From an uncultured Croceicoccus sp. (GTDB lineage: Bacteria; Pseudomonadota; Alphaproteobacteria; Sphingomonadales; Sphingomonadaceae), in NCBI RefSeq assembly GCF_947496385.1, contig NZ_CANMCP010000004.1, positions 62,001 through 126,000 of the forward strand: a stretch of 64,000 bases of DNA, given 5' to 3'. The translations under genes and the position numbers were made by a program. Positions 36,702 through 44,928 of the stretch are shown in pieces (position 1 is the first letter of the stretch; each line of letters begins with the position of its first letter). The notes under the pieces are model-generated. The model saw nothing but the letters and a program-made list of their open reading frames with translations, had not been told where the DNA came from and did not search any database.

Positions 36702-37360
36702 TGCGCACCCTCGCCCCCCTCTCGCTCGGTATCGTGGCGCTCACGCTGTCGGCCTGCGCCACGACGCAGCCGCAGCCCGGTTATCAGGCCGCCCTGCCCG
36801 CGCCGCCGCCGGTCTATGCGCCGCGCGACGGGGCGATCTTCCACGTGGCGGACGGCTATGCCGGGCTGCATTCGGGTACGCGGGCGGCGCGGGTCGGCGA
36901 TCCGGTCACCGTGCTGCTGGTGGAATTCATCGACGCCACGAAGAACGCCGATGCCCGCACGCAGCGCAACGGCAGCGCGTCGATCACTCCGCCCGCATCC
37001 GGCCCGCTCGATTTCCTCAATCCGGAGGCTCTTAAGGCCGCGGCCCAATCGTCGTTCAATGGCCGGGGCGATGCGGCGCAGGGTTCCGCGCTGAGCGGCG
37101 CGATCGCCGTCACCATCGCGGAGGTGCGGCCCAATGGCACCGCGCTGATCAAGGGAGAACGACAGATGTTGCTGAGCCAGGGGACCGAATGGGTGCAGTT
37201 TTCCGGCATCATCCGGCTCGTCGACATAGATTACAACAATCAGATCCCGTCGACCGCCGTGGCCGATGCACGGATCATCTACGCCGGCGACGGCGCGGTG
37301 CAGCAGGCGAGCCGGCCCGGCTGGCTTAGCCGTTTCTTCGGCCTCATCAGCCCGTTTTGA
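36701..37360 (+). CDS. flgH: flagellar L-ring protein FlgH
   Basis: FlgH is the outer-membrane L-ring lipoprotein. The 219-residue precursor has a lipobox (TLSAC, cysteine near residue 19), then VGDPVTVLLVEFIDATKNADARTQRNGSAS and the conserved C-terminal half: FNGRGDAAQGSALSGAIAVTIAEVRPNGTALIKGERQMLLSQGTEWVQFSGIIRLVDIDYNNQIPSTAVADARIIYAGDGAVQQASRPGWLSRFFGLISPF. The L-ring motif QASRPGWLSRFF is diagnostic. The ATG at 36701 is preferred to the GTG at 36698. Confidence 0.96.
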   Translation: MRTLAPLSLGIVALTLSACATTQPQPGYQAALPAPPPVYAPRDGAIFHVADGYAGLHSGTRAARVGDPVTVLLVEFIDATKNADARTQRNGSASITPPASGPLDFLNPEALKAAAQSSFNGRGDAAQGSALSGAIAVTIAEVRPNGTALIKGERQMLLSQGTEWVQFSGIIRLVDIDYNNQIPSTAVADARIIYAGDGAVQQASRPGWLSRFFGLISPF

Positions 37361-37380
37361 CCCTTGAGAAAGTGCCCGTG

Positions 37381-38484
37381 ATGTTTCGCAAATTCCTTCT
37401 CGCCATGATGGCCGCCTGCCTGGGGATGGTCGCCACCACTCCCGCGCATGCGGAACGCGTGCGCGATCTCGGCGAGTTTCAGGGCGTGCGTCCCAACCAG
37501 CTCACCGGATATGGCGTGGTGGTGGGCCTCCCCGGCACCGGCGACAACAATCTGGAATATGTGACGCAGGCGATGCGCGGCGTGTCGGGCCGGCTCGGTA
37601 TGCCGTTGCCGCCGGGCGTCGAGCCTGGCCTCAAAAACGCGGCTGCCGTCATCATCACCGCCGAACTGCCCGCCTTTGCCAAGCCGGGGCAGCGGATTGA
37701 TGTCACCGTCTCCACCATCGGGCAGGCGAAATCGTTGCGCGGCGGGGCGCTCATCCTCACCCCGCTGATCGGGTCGGACGGGCAGATCTACGCCATGGCG
37801 CAGGGCAATCTCGCCGTCGGCGGGCTCGACGCGACCGGCCGCGACGGGTCCAGCCTGACCATCAACGTGCCGACCGTGGGGCGCATCGCCGCCGGCGCCA
37901 CGGTGGAGCGCGGCGTCGCCACCGGTTTCGATTCCGAAGGTTCGTTGCGCTTCAATCTCCACGACGCCGATTTCCTGACCGCGCGGCGGCTGCGCGATGC
38001 GATCAATTCGCGCTTTCCCGGCTGCGCCAGCATCGTCGATGGCGTCACCCTGTCGCTCGTCCTGCCGCATGGCGCCGACATTCGCTCCGCGATGATGGCC
38101 GAAATCGAAACGATCGAGGTTAACCCGGCGCAAACCGCCGCCAAGGTCATCGTCAACAGCCGTTCGGGCACCGTCGTCATCAACCAGGCCGTCCGCCTGT
38201 CACCTGCCGCAATAAGTCATGGCCGCCTCGTCGTGCGGGTGGAGGAAGACCCCATGGTGGTGCAGCCCGCCCCGTTCAGCGATGGCCGCACCGCGCTCGA
38301 ACCCTCCAGCAACGTCAGCGCCGATGAATACGGCGGCAAGGTAAACCTGATGCCCGGTGGTGCCGATCTCGCCGAAATCGTCGATGCGCTCAACATGCTG
38401 GGCGTGGGTGCGTCCGACCTCGTCGTCATCCTCGAGGCGCTCAAACAGGCCGGCGCGCTCAAGGCCGAAATGGTGGTGCTGTGA
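37381..38484 (+). CDS. flgI: flagellar P-ring protein FlgI
   Basis: FlgI assembles the periplasmic P-ring. The 367-residue precursor has a signal peptide (FLLAMMAACLGMVATTPAHA, cut after AHA) followed by the conserved ERVRDLGEFQGVRPNQLTGYGVVVGLPGTGDN. Central motifs include RGGALILTPLIGSDGQIYAMAQGNLAVGG, and the C-terminus ends LNMLGVGASDLVVILEALKQAGALKAEMVVL. Start: ATG at 37381 preceded by GAGAAAG; an upstream in-frame TTG at 37357 overlaps the end of flgH but is weak. It overlaps flgJ by four bases. Confidence 0.97.
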   Translation: MFRKFLLAMMAACLGMVATTPAHAERVRDLGEFQGVRPNQLTGYGVVVGLPGTGDNNLEYVTQAMRGVSGRLGMPLPPGVEPGLKNAAAVIITAELPAFAKPGQRIDVTVSTIGQAKSLRGGALILTPLIGSDGQIYAMAQGNLAVGGLDATGRDGSSLTINVPTVGRIAAGATVERGVATGFDSEGSLRFNLHDADFLTARRLRDAINSRFPGCASIVDGVTLSLVLPHGADIRSAMMAEIETIEVNPAQTAAKVIVNSRSGTVVINQAVRLSPAAISHGRLVVRVEEDPMVVQPAPFSDGRTALEPSSNVSADEYGGKVNLMPGGADLAEIVDALNMLGVGASDLVVILEALKQAGALKAEMVVL

Positions 38485-38837
38485 TTCCGCCGATTGTCCC
38501 CATGGCCGCCCCACCCGCCCCCGCCCTGCGCATCACCGGCGCGGCGGAGGGCACCACGCCGCCGCGTGCCACGGGGGCCACGCCGGAGCAGGCCAGCGCC
38601 GAACGCGCGGAGATCAAGCGCGCGGCGCAGGCCTTCGAGGCGATCATGCTGCGCCAGCTCTTCGCGTCTGCCCGTGCCACCGATTTTGGCGGCGAGGACG
38701 TCATGGGCGGACAGGGCATGGAACAATTCACCGCGATGCGTGACGAACATCTCGCCGACATCGCCTCCCAAACCGGCGCGTTCGGCCTCGCCGCGTCGAT
38801 CGAAACGCAACTGGCCGCAATGAAGGGAATGCGCTGA
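38481..38837 (+). CDS. flgJ: rod-binding protein FlgJ (rod domain only)
   Basis: A 118-residue protein equivalent to the N-terminal rod-capping half of enterobacterial FlgJ: ERAEIKRAAQAFEAIMLRQLFASARATDFGGEDVMGGQGMEQFTAMRDEHLADIASQTGAFGLAASIETQL. The muramidase half is missing; an SLT transglycosylase gene at 29536-30444 probably takes that role, the split arrangement common in alphaproteobacteria. The GTG start overlaps the flgI stop; the N-terminal 40 residues are Pro/Ala-rich and uninformative, so an ATG at 38502 is possible. Confidence 0.9.
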   Translation: MIPPIVPMAAPPAPALRITGAAEGTTPPRATGATPEQASAERAEIKRAAQAFEAIMLRQLFASARATDFGGEDVMGGQGMEQFTAMRDEHLADIASQTGAFGLAASIETQLAAMKGMR

Positions 38838-40177
38838 TGTCCTCGAACATGATGGTGATCGGCAAGAGCGGGGCCGCGGCGGCGCGTGCCGCGCTCGAAC
38901 TCACCGCGCAGAATATCGCCAATACCGAAAACGCGACCTACGCGCGTCGCTCGATCCAACTGTCCGAGGTGACCGCCACCGGCGGCATCGGCCTCAATTC
39001 CAGTAGCGCGCTTTCGGGCGTGCGGCCCGAACGGGTCAATCGCGTCAGCTCCGCCTTTTTGTTGAGCGAGGCACGGCGCACCGAATCGGATGTGACCCGC
39101 GCCGATTCCGAACTCGTCGGCATGCGCGAGCAGGAGACCGCGATCGAACAGGCCGGCATTTTCGAGGCCGGCGTGGAATTCGAATCCGCGCTGTCGCAGC
39201 TCGTGTCCGATCCGCTCGATGCATCGCTGCGCACGCAGGTCATCGAAGAGGCCGAAACGCTGATGCAGACCTTCGCCATCGCGGTCGAAGGTCTCGATGC
39301 CTCGACCCGCGGCCTGCATATTCGCGCGACGGAGGATGTGGGCACGCTCAATGTCATTTCGCAGGAGCTGGCGCGCAACAATATCGGCCTTTCGCGCAGC
39401 GAGGTCGGCACGAGCAACCACGCCGCCCTTCTCGACAAGCGCGATGCGCTGCTTTCGCAAATGTCGACGATCGCGGGCATCCGGACGGAATTCGATTCGC
39501 TCGGCCGCGTTTCGGTGCGGCTCGCCGGCGGGACGGAGCCGTTGCTGGTGCTCGGCGCGCAATCCGAGGATCTGGAGATCGCCATCGCCGCCGACGGCAC
39601 GCTGGAATTCGCGACCACCGGCGGTCCGGCGACGGTCGCTGCCGGGCGGCTTGCGGGATCGGCCCGGGCGCTCGACCGCATGGTCGACGTGCGCGCATCG
39701 CTCGACGACATCGCTGTGACGCTCATCACCGCCGCCAACGATGCGCAGGCGAACGGCGTCACCCAATCGGGCGCTGCGGCGCCGCCGATGTTTACAGGGT
39801 CAGGCGCGCGCGACATCAGGCTCGCCATCACCGACGGGGCCGATTTCGCCACCGCGCCCACGGGCAGCGGCCCCAACAGCCGCGACACCAGCAATCTCGA
39901 TTCGCTGCGGGCCGCGCTGGCCGCCCCGGACGGCCCTTCGGCCAAGCTCGATGCCTTGCTGCTGCAGATGTCGAGCGCCATCGACGGGCGCAGCATCACG
40001 CGCGATGCGCTGCGCACGCTGGCCGATACGGCAAGCGTCGCGCTGTCCACCGAAACCGGCGTCGACCTCGACACCGAGGCCGCCAATCTGGTGCGTTACC
40101 AACAGGCTTACCAGGCCTCGGGCCGCGTGATCCAGGTGGCCGCCGAAATCTTCGATACCATGCTGGGGATCCGCTGA
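38837..40177 (+). CDS. flgK: flagellar hook-associated protein FlgK
   Basis: FlgK is the first hook-filament junction protein. The 446-residue protein has the N-terminal rod/hook signature ALELTAQNIANTENATYARRSIQLSEV, a long helical/beta middle (EIEQAGIFEAG..., EDVGTLNVISQELARNNIGLSRSEVGTSNHAALLDKRDALLSQMSTI) and the C-terminal EAANLVRYQQAYQASGRVIQVAAEIFDTMLGIR. The HAP1 motif (NLVRYQQAYQASGRVI) is clear. It shares one base with the flgJ stop. It probably depends on the FlgN chaperone. Confidence 0.96.
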   Translation: MSSNMMVIGKSGAAAARAALELTAQNIANTENATYARRSIQLSEVTATGGIGLNSSSALSGVRPERVNRVSSAFLLSEARRTESDVTRADSELVGMREQETAIEQAGIFEAGVEFESALSQLVSDPLDASLRTQVIEEAETLMQTFAIAVEGLDASTRGLHIRATEDVGTLNVISQELARNNIGLSRSEVGTSNHAALLDKRDALLSQMSTIAGIRTEFDSLGRVSVRLAGGTEPLLVLGAQSEDLEIAIAADGTLEFATTGGPATVAAGRLAGSARALDRMVDVRASLDDIAVTLITAANDAQANGVTQSGAAAPPMFTGSGARDIRLAITDGADFATAPTGSGPNSRDTSNLDSLRAALAAPDGPSAKLDALLLQMSSAIDGRSITRDALRTLADTASVALSTETGVDLDTEAANLVRYQQAYQASGRVIQVAAEIFDTMLGIR

Positions 40178-40178
40178 C

Positions 40179-41102
40179 ATGACCTATGGCGCCAATATCA
40201 CGAGCGGTACCTCCGCCTTCTTCAACCGCTCCCGGATCGAGATGGGCACGCTGCGCAAGGAAGCCGAACGCATGCAGGCGCAGCTTGCCACCGGCGAGCG
40301 GATCGAACGGTCGAGCGACGATCCCGTCGCCGCGTCCCGCCTGCGCAGCCTGATGCGTGCGGACCGGCTGGCCGAAATCGACGCATCGAACGCCGCCCGT
40401 GCGGCCAACGACCTGAGCTATGCCGATACCGCGTTGCAGAATATCGCCGGCGATCTCATCCGCGCGCGCGAACTGGCCGTCTGGGCGGCGAGCGATTCCA
40501 TGTCGGAGGAGCAGCGGCGGCTCATTTCCGGCGAGCTGCTGCAATTGCACGAGGGCATGGTGGCCAATGCCAATGCCCGCACCTCCACCGGCCATGCCGC
40601 GTTCGGCGGGGCGGCGTCGGGACAAGCCTACGAAATCGATGCGACGGGGGCGGCGGTCTATGTCGGCACCAACGATCCGGGTGTCGTCGAACTGGGCGAA
40701 GGGCAGCGCGTCACGCGCGGGGTCACCGGGCCGCAATTTGCCGAATTCACGATCGGCGGCACCACCTCCGACATCTTCGCCGTCGTGCGCAACCTTGCCG
40801 AGGCCATGCTGGCCGGCGCGGGATCGGCCGTGGCCCGCGATTCGCTGGCGGCGATGGATGCCGGGCTGGAATCGATTACCCGTGCGCAGACCGCGGTCGG
40901 CACGCGCGTCGCCTGGATCGAAACGGTGCAGGACCGACAGGTCGCCTCGTCCGTCGCGCGCGCCGAGGAAGGCGACCGCACCGGCGGTGTCGACGTGGCC
41001 TCCGCCATCACGCAATTGCAACAGCTCATGCTCGTGCTGGAGGGAAGCCAAGCGGGTTTCGCGCGGCTGAGCCAGCTGACGCTGTTCGACGCCATTCGCT
41101 GA
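40179..41102 (+). CDS. flgL: flagellar hook-associated protein FlgL
   Basis: FlgL, the second junction protein, has flagellin-like ends. The 307-residue protein starts with TSAFFNRSRIEMGTLRKEAERMQAQLATGERIERSSDDPVAASRLRSLM and DTALQNIAGDLIRARELAVWAASDSMSEEQRRLISGELLQLHEGM, then ends in QLQQLMLVLEGSQAGFARLSQLTLFDAIR. It begins one base after the flgK stop. A ribosome-binding site precedes the next gene, motA, so the flg and mot genes may form one transcript. Confidence 0.94.
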   Translation: MTYGANITSGTSAFFNRSRIEMGTLRKEAERMQAQLATGERIERSSDDPVAASRLRSLMRADRLAEIDASNAARAANDLSYADTALQNIAGDLIRARELAVWAASDSMSEEQRRLISGELLQLHEGMVANANARTSTGHAAFGGAASGQAYEIDATGAAVYVGTNDPGVVELGEGQRVTRGVTGPQFAEFTIGGTTSDIFAVVRNLAEAMLAGAGSAVARDSLAAMDAGLESITRAQTAVGTRVAWIETVQDRQVASSVARAEEGDRTGGVDVASAITQLQQLMLVLEGSQAGFARLSQLTLFDAIR

Positions 41103-41154
41103 TCTTGCTGCGTTTTCGAACCAAGTTCTTCAATCTTTTCAAGGGGGAAATTCC

Positions 41155-42018
41155 ATGCTGCCGGCAATAGGCATCGTCATTCTGATCGTCATGGTATTCG
41201 GGGGTTTCGCCCTTACCGGCGGTGCTCTGGGGCCGGTCATGCACGCCGTTCCGCACGAAATGCTCATCATCGGCGGGGCCGCGGTTGGCGCTCTCGTCGC
41301 GGGCAATTCGGTGCATGAGCTAAAGGCCATCGGCGCCGGTTTTGCGAAAGTGTTCAAGGGGCCGCGCTATACCAAGCAGGACCATATCGACGCCATCGCA
41401 CTGACCGGCCGGTTCATGCGCAAGTTCAAGCTCGAAGGTCCGGTCGCATTGGAAGCCCATGCCGAGTTTCCGATGGAATCGGCCATTTTTGCCGAATATC
41501 CCCGCCTTCTCAATGACAAGGCGCTGCGCGAGCTCATCTGCGATACGCTGATGCTCAACATCGTGTCGTCGGGCACGCTCGAGGTGCACGCCGTCGAGGA
41601 GGTGATGGACAATGCGATCAAGAGCCATTTCCACCACATGGACGAACCGGCCCACGCGCTTCAGAACCTCGCCGATGCGCTCCCCGCTCTGGGCATCGTG
41701 GCCGCGGTTCTGGGCGTGGTGAAGACGATGGGTTCCATCGACGAGCCGCCCTCGGTGCTCGGCGGGATGATCGGGTCGGCGCTGGTCGGCACGTTCCTCG
41801 GCGTGCTGCTGGCCTATGGCATCGTCGGTCCGCTTTCCGGCAAGCTGACCAAGATCAATCAGCAGGATCAGCAGATCTTCCACTCGATCAAGCAGGTGAT
41901 GATCGCCAGCCTGCACGGATGGCCGCATGCGCTGGCCGTGGAATCGGCGCGGTCGGGCCTGCCCGATGCGCTGCGTCCGCCGCTGACCGACCTGCTCGAC
42001 ACGCTGAAGGCTGCGTAA
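41155..42018 (+). CDS. motA: flagellar motor stator protein MotA
   Basis: MotA is the stator channel subunit that couples proton flow to torque. The 287-residue protein has four membrane segments: an N-terminal pair (GIVILIVMVFGGFALTGGALG, EMLIIGGAAVGALVAGN) and a C-terminal pair (LPALGIVAAVLGVVKTMG, SALVGTFLGVLLAYGIVGPL), with the conserved channel prolines and a cytoplasmic loop carrying charged residues (MRKFKLEGPVALEAHAE, DEPAHALQNLADA). AAGGGGG precedes the ATG. It is followed closely by motB. Confidence 0.97.
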   Translation: MLPAIGIVILIVMVFGGFALTGGALGPVMHAVPHEMLIIGGAAVGALVAGNSVHELKAIGAGFAKVFKGPRYTKQDHIDAIALTGRFMRKFKLEGPVALEAHAEFPMESAIFAEYPRLLNDKALRELICDTLMLNIVSSGTLEVHAVEEVMDNAIKSHFHHMDEPAHALQNLADALPALGIVAAVLGVVKTMGSIDEPPSVLGGMIGSALVGTFLGVLLAYGIVGPLSGKLTKINQQDQQIFHSIKQVMIASLHGWPHALAVESARSGLPDALRPPLTDLLDTLKAA

Positions 42019-42019
42019 G

Positions 42020-42838
42020 ATGGCCACGGCTCCCGCTCTGCAACCCGCCCCGGTCGAGGAACCGGTCCGCCCCATCATCGTGAAGAAGGTCGTCGTGCAG
42101 GCGGCCGGACATCACGGCGGCGCGTGGAAAGTCGCCTATGCCGATTTCGTGACGGCAATGATGGCGTTTTTCCTGCTGCTGTGGCTCTTGGGCGCGACGA
42201 CGGAAAAGCAGAAGCAGGGGCTGGCCGATTATTTCACGCCCACGCTGGTCAACCTCAAGGAGAACGCGGCGGGATCGAACGGCCTGCTCAAGGGCGATTC
42301 GCTCAACGCCGCCGAAGATCTGCGCGACGCGAAATCGCAGACCAGCCTGCAATCGCCGCCGCGCGATGCCGACGCCCCGACGGCCAACGTACTGCGCGAA
42401 CGCATCGAACAACGCTTGCGGCAAAGCGCGCAGCTGCGCGATCTTGCGCGGCAGGTGCGCGTCATGGAAACGCCCGAGGGCATTCGCATCGATCTCGTCG
42501 ACGATGCCGATTTCTCGATGTTCGCGCTGGGCACCACCGTGTTGACCGACCGCGCCCGTGCGCTGGTCGACGTCATCGCGAAGGCGGTTTCGCAGGATAG
42601 CGCCCCGATCATCGTGCGCGGCCATACCGATGCGCTGAAATGGAAACCCGGCCTTGTCGCCAACAACTGGTCGCTGTCGACCGGCCGGGCCGAGGCCACG
42701 CGTCAGGAATTGATGCGCAATGGCGTCGCACAGACCCGGTTCCGCCGGATCGAGGGCGTCGCCGACATGGAGCCGCTCATCGCGGACAATCCCGCCGATC
42801 CGCGCAATCGCCGCATCTCGGTCCTGCTCCTGCGCTAA
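42020..42838 (+). CDS. motB: flagellar motor stator protein MotB
   Basis: MotB anchors the stator and carries the proton site. The 272-residue protein has one N-terminal membrane span (AYADFVTAMMAFFLLLWLLG, with proton-accepting Asp at about residue 42), a linker, and an OmpA-like peptidoglycan-binding domain in the C-terminal half (EGIRIDLVDDADFSMFALGTTVLTDRAR..., IIVRGHTDALKWKPG...NNWSLSTGRAEATRQELMRNGV, NPADPRNRRISVLLL). Spacing to motA is one base. It is the last gene before the convergent GIY-YIG gene. Confidence 0.97.
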   Translation: MATAPALQPAPVEEPVRPIIVKKVVVQAAGHHGGAWKVAYADFVTAMMAFFLLLWLLGATTEKQKQGLADYFTPTLVNLKENAAGSNGLLKGDSLNAAEDLRDAKSQTSLQSPPRDADAPTANVLRERIEQRLRQSAQLRDLARQVRVMETPEGIRIDLVDDADFSMFALGTTVLTDRARALVDVIAKAVSQDSAPIIVRGHTDALKWKPGLVANNWSLSTGRAEATRQELMRNGVAQTRFRRIEGVADMEPLIADNPADPRNRRISVLLLR

Positions 42839-42845
42839 GGCCCGT

Positions 42846-43775
42846 TCAATCGGCGCCGAGCTGCGCCTCTTGCCACGCTTTCAACGTCTGGCCGGTACCG
42901 GATAGCTTCCATTCGGTCCGGCCATTCGCGTTGCGGTTGAGGATGATGGTCGCCGCCTCGCTCGGGCTGCGGAACACGGTGTCCTGGGTCACGTGCAATG
43001 GACCGCCCGGCCTGTCCTCCCGCAATATGCCCCGCTCGATCAGCGTTGCGCGCGTCTCGGCATGTTGCTTCGAGGTATGCCCGTCATACGCGCTCGCGGT
43101 CGATCCGCGCAGCACAACGAACCCCCCGTCGTTTTCCTCGGCATGGGCCTCGACCTCGTGCCGGGGCCCTTTCAATTGGAGCGATAGCGAGCGGTTAGCC
43201 GCTGCGCGATCGGGCGCCTGGCTCTCCACCACTCTCGATTTCGGGCGCAGCGCATCGATCCTGACGACGGGCAGCACCGTCTCGATCTGTTCGAGGAAAT
43301 ATTCCATGTCGGCCCTGTCGCTGTCGGGCAGGGGATTGGGGGCGCCGCCGTTCCGGTTCTCCACCTCGGCGCGCCCGGCTGCATGCGCACGCTCGATCAG
43401 CCGCGCTTCGAGATAGCGAGCATGCGCCTTGGTAAGATTGGCATCCTTGGACGTGACGATACACGCCTGTTGCCAGAAATCCTTGCCCGCCTCCGAATCA
43501 TGAGCACGCAAGCGCCGGGAGACATTGTCCCCCTCACCGATATAGATGCGGCTGCGCGCCGGTTGATCGGGATCGGGCCCGACGAGGACATAGATCCCCG
43601 TCCGCTCGGCCTCATCACGGCGCAGCGCATCGGCGATCCGCATTCGGGGAAAGTGCAGGAGATGGCCGGTCCAGTTATGGATCTCGTCGGTTTTAAGACC
43701 CGTTGCGGTCCCGTCGATCAGGAACAGCTGGATGGTTCGGCCATGGGCCACGGCTATCTCCCCCTGCATCGCCAT
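42846..43775 (-). CDS. GIY-YIG nuclease-family protein with C-terminal DUF4357 domain
   Basis: A 309-residue protein. The GIY-YIG core is visible as TGIYVLVGPD, RIYIGEGDNVSRRLRAHDSEAGKDFWQQACIVTSKDANLTKAHARYLEARLIE (GIY, YIG and the helix with R/E residues). The last ~60 residues resemble DUF4357 (VFRSPSEAATIILNRNANGRTEWKL). Similar proteins occur near restriction or mobile systems and in diverse genomes; no cellular role is established. It sits on the opposite strand inside the flagellar cluster between motB and fliC. The start could be ATG 43769 instead. Confidence 0.8.
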   Translation of the reverse strand: MAMQGEIAVAHGRTIQLFLIDGTATGLKTDEIHNWTGHLLHFPRMRIADALRRDEAERTGIYVLVGPDPDQPARSRIYIGEGDNVSRRLRAHDSEAGKDFWQQACIVTSKDANLTKAHARYLEARLIERAHAAGRAEVENRNGGAPNPLPDSDRADMEYFLEQIETVLPVVRIDALRPKSRVVESQAPDRAAANRSLSLQLKGPRHEVEAHAEENDGGFVVLRGSTASAYDGHTSKQHAETRATLIERGILREDRPGGPLHVTQDTVFRSPSEAATIILNRNANGRTEWKLSGTGQTLKAWQEAQLGAD

Positions 43776-43824
43776 GCTGTGGCAGGGCGGGCGCGTCCTA
43801 TCAAGCCGGCATGGCGCAAACGCC

Positions 43825-43862
43825 AAAACCCGACGAGTTCCTGGAGGGGAGAACTCGCCGGG
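43825..43862 (-). terminator. intrinsic terminator of fliC
   Basis: On the minus strand: CCCGGCGAGTT, a 12-nt loop, AACTCGTCGGG (one G-U pair) and then TTTT. On the plus strand the arms are 43829-43839 and 43852-43862, with AAAA at 43825-43828. It is 45 bp after the fliC stop, before the GIY-YIG gene start. Confidence 0.85.
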
Positions 43863-43906
43863 CGCCCGTTCCGCCCGGTGAGGGGCGCACGGTGGGAGGC
43901 CGAAAA

Positions 43907-44731
43907 TTAACGCAGCAGCGACATCACGTTCTGCGTGCTCTGGTTGGCCTGTGCCAGCATCGCGGTCGACGCCTGGCTCAGGATCTGTGCCTTGGCGAGA
44001 GCGGTCGTTTCAGCCGAATAATCGGTGTCCATGATCCGCGAACGCGCGTCGGTCAGGTTGGTGGCGTTGTTGGACAGGCTGTTCACGGCCGATTCCAGAC
44101 GGTTCTGCGAGGCACCCATGCCGGCACGCGCCGTGGCGATCGCGGTGATGTCCGTGTCGAGCAGTGCGAGCGTCGCGCTGGCATTCGCCTGCGTATCGAC
44201 GGCGTAGGAGCCTGCCGTGCCGGCGCCGCCGGTCAGCGTGGTCAGGTTGGCATTGGTGATGTCGACGGTGTCGGCGGCATTCGCGCCGGCCTGGATCGTG
44301 ACGGTCGCCACGGTGCCGTCGAACAGCTTCGTGCCGTTGAATTCGGCATTGGCCACCACGTCGCCGAGCTGCGCGGTGAGCTGGTCGACTTCGGCCGTCA
44401 TGTTCAGGCGGTCGTTGTCGGTGTAGGTGCCCGAGGCGCTCTGCACGGCCAGTTCACGCATACGCTGCATCATGTTCGTGACTTCGTCGAGCGAACCTTC
44501 CGCCGTCTGCGCAAGGGCGATGCCGTCGTTGGCGTTGCGGATGCCCTGGTTCATGCCGCGAACCTGCGAGGTCATGCCGGTGGCGATGGCGAGACCGGCG
44601 GCGTCGTCCTTGGCGGAGTTGATGCGTTTGCCGGTGGAGAGGCGTTCCATTGCCTGGCCGGTCATCTTGTCGGCCATGGTCGAAGCGTTGGTGGCGCGAA
44701 GGGCGCTGATGTTGGAATTGATAACGGCCAT
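43907..44731 (-). CDS. fliC: flagellin FliC
   Basis: A compact 274-residue flagellin. The N-terminal D0/D1 part is MAVINSNISALRATNASTMADKMTGQAMERLSTGKRINSAKDDAAGLAIATGMTSQVRGMNQGIRNANDGIALAQTAEGSLDEVTNMMQRMRELAVQSA; the C-terminal D1/D0 part is MGASQNRLESAVNSLSNNATNLTDARSRIMDTDYSAETTALAKAQILSQASTAMLAQANQSTQNVMSLLR. The middle (about 135-185) is small and Ala/Thr-rich; D2/D3 are essentially absent. AGGGAAC precedes the ATG. The gene is single in this window and is divergent from the sigma-54 activator. Confidence 0.98.
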   Translation of the reverse strand: MAVINSNISALRATNASTMADKMTGQAMERLSTGKRINSAKDDAAGLAIATGMTSQVRGMNQGIRNANDGIALAQTAEGSLDEVTNMMQRMRELAVQSASGTYTDNDRLNMTAEVDQLTAQLGDVVANAEFNGTKLFDGTVATVTIQAGANAADTVDITNANLTTLTGGAGTAGSYAVDTQANASATLALLDTDITAIATARAGMGASQNRLESAVNSLSNNATNLTDARSRIMDTDYSAETTALAKAQILSQASTAMLAQANQSTQNVMSLLR

Positions 44732-44824
44732 GATGTGTTCCCTTTTGTTTCGGTTGACCAGCGATGGCGGATTGCCGCGCTGTCCCCCCAAAGACCGGCA
44801 GGCAGCGGCAAAGCTTAAGGGGGT

Positions 44825-44852
44825 CGATCGGCCACGTGGGTACGTAGTTCTA
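44825..44852 (-). promoter_or_regulatory. possible sigma-28 promoter of fliC
   Basis: On the minus strand TAGA (44852-44849) is followed after 16 bp by GCCGATCG (44832-44825), a partial match to the sigma-28 pattern TAAA-N15-GCCGATAA. It lies about 100 bp upstream of the fliC ATG. The spacing is one base too long and two of eight -10 bases differ, so this is only a candidate. Confidence 0.3.
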
Positions 44853-44855
44853 CGT
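44842..44855. repeat. palindrome ACGTAG-tt-CTACGT between fliC and the sigma-54 activator gene
   Basis: Perfect 6-bp arms with a 2-bp centre in the 197-bp divergent region (44732-44928) between fliC and the activator gene. It overlaps the candidate fliC promoter, so it could be an operator. The same gap also contains TTGCCGC (44772-44778) and GCGGCAA (44805-44811), the half-sites of the inverted repeat upstream of flgB. Confidence 0.55.
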
Positions 44856-44928
44856 TGTCTTAAATTTCCGGCGCCTTTTACGCCGCCGAGTCAAACAGGG
44901 GCATCAACAGGGTAAACGGGATTCGCAA

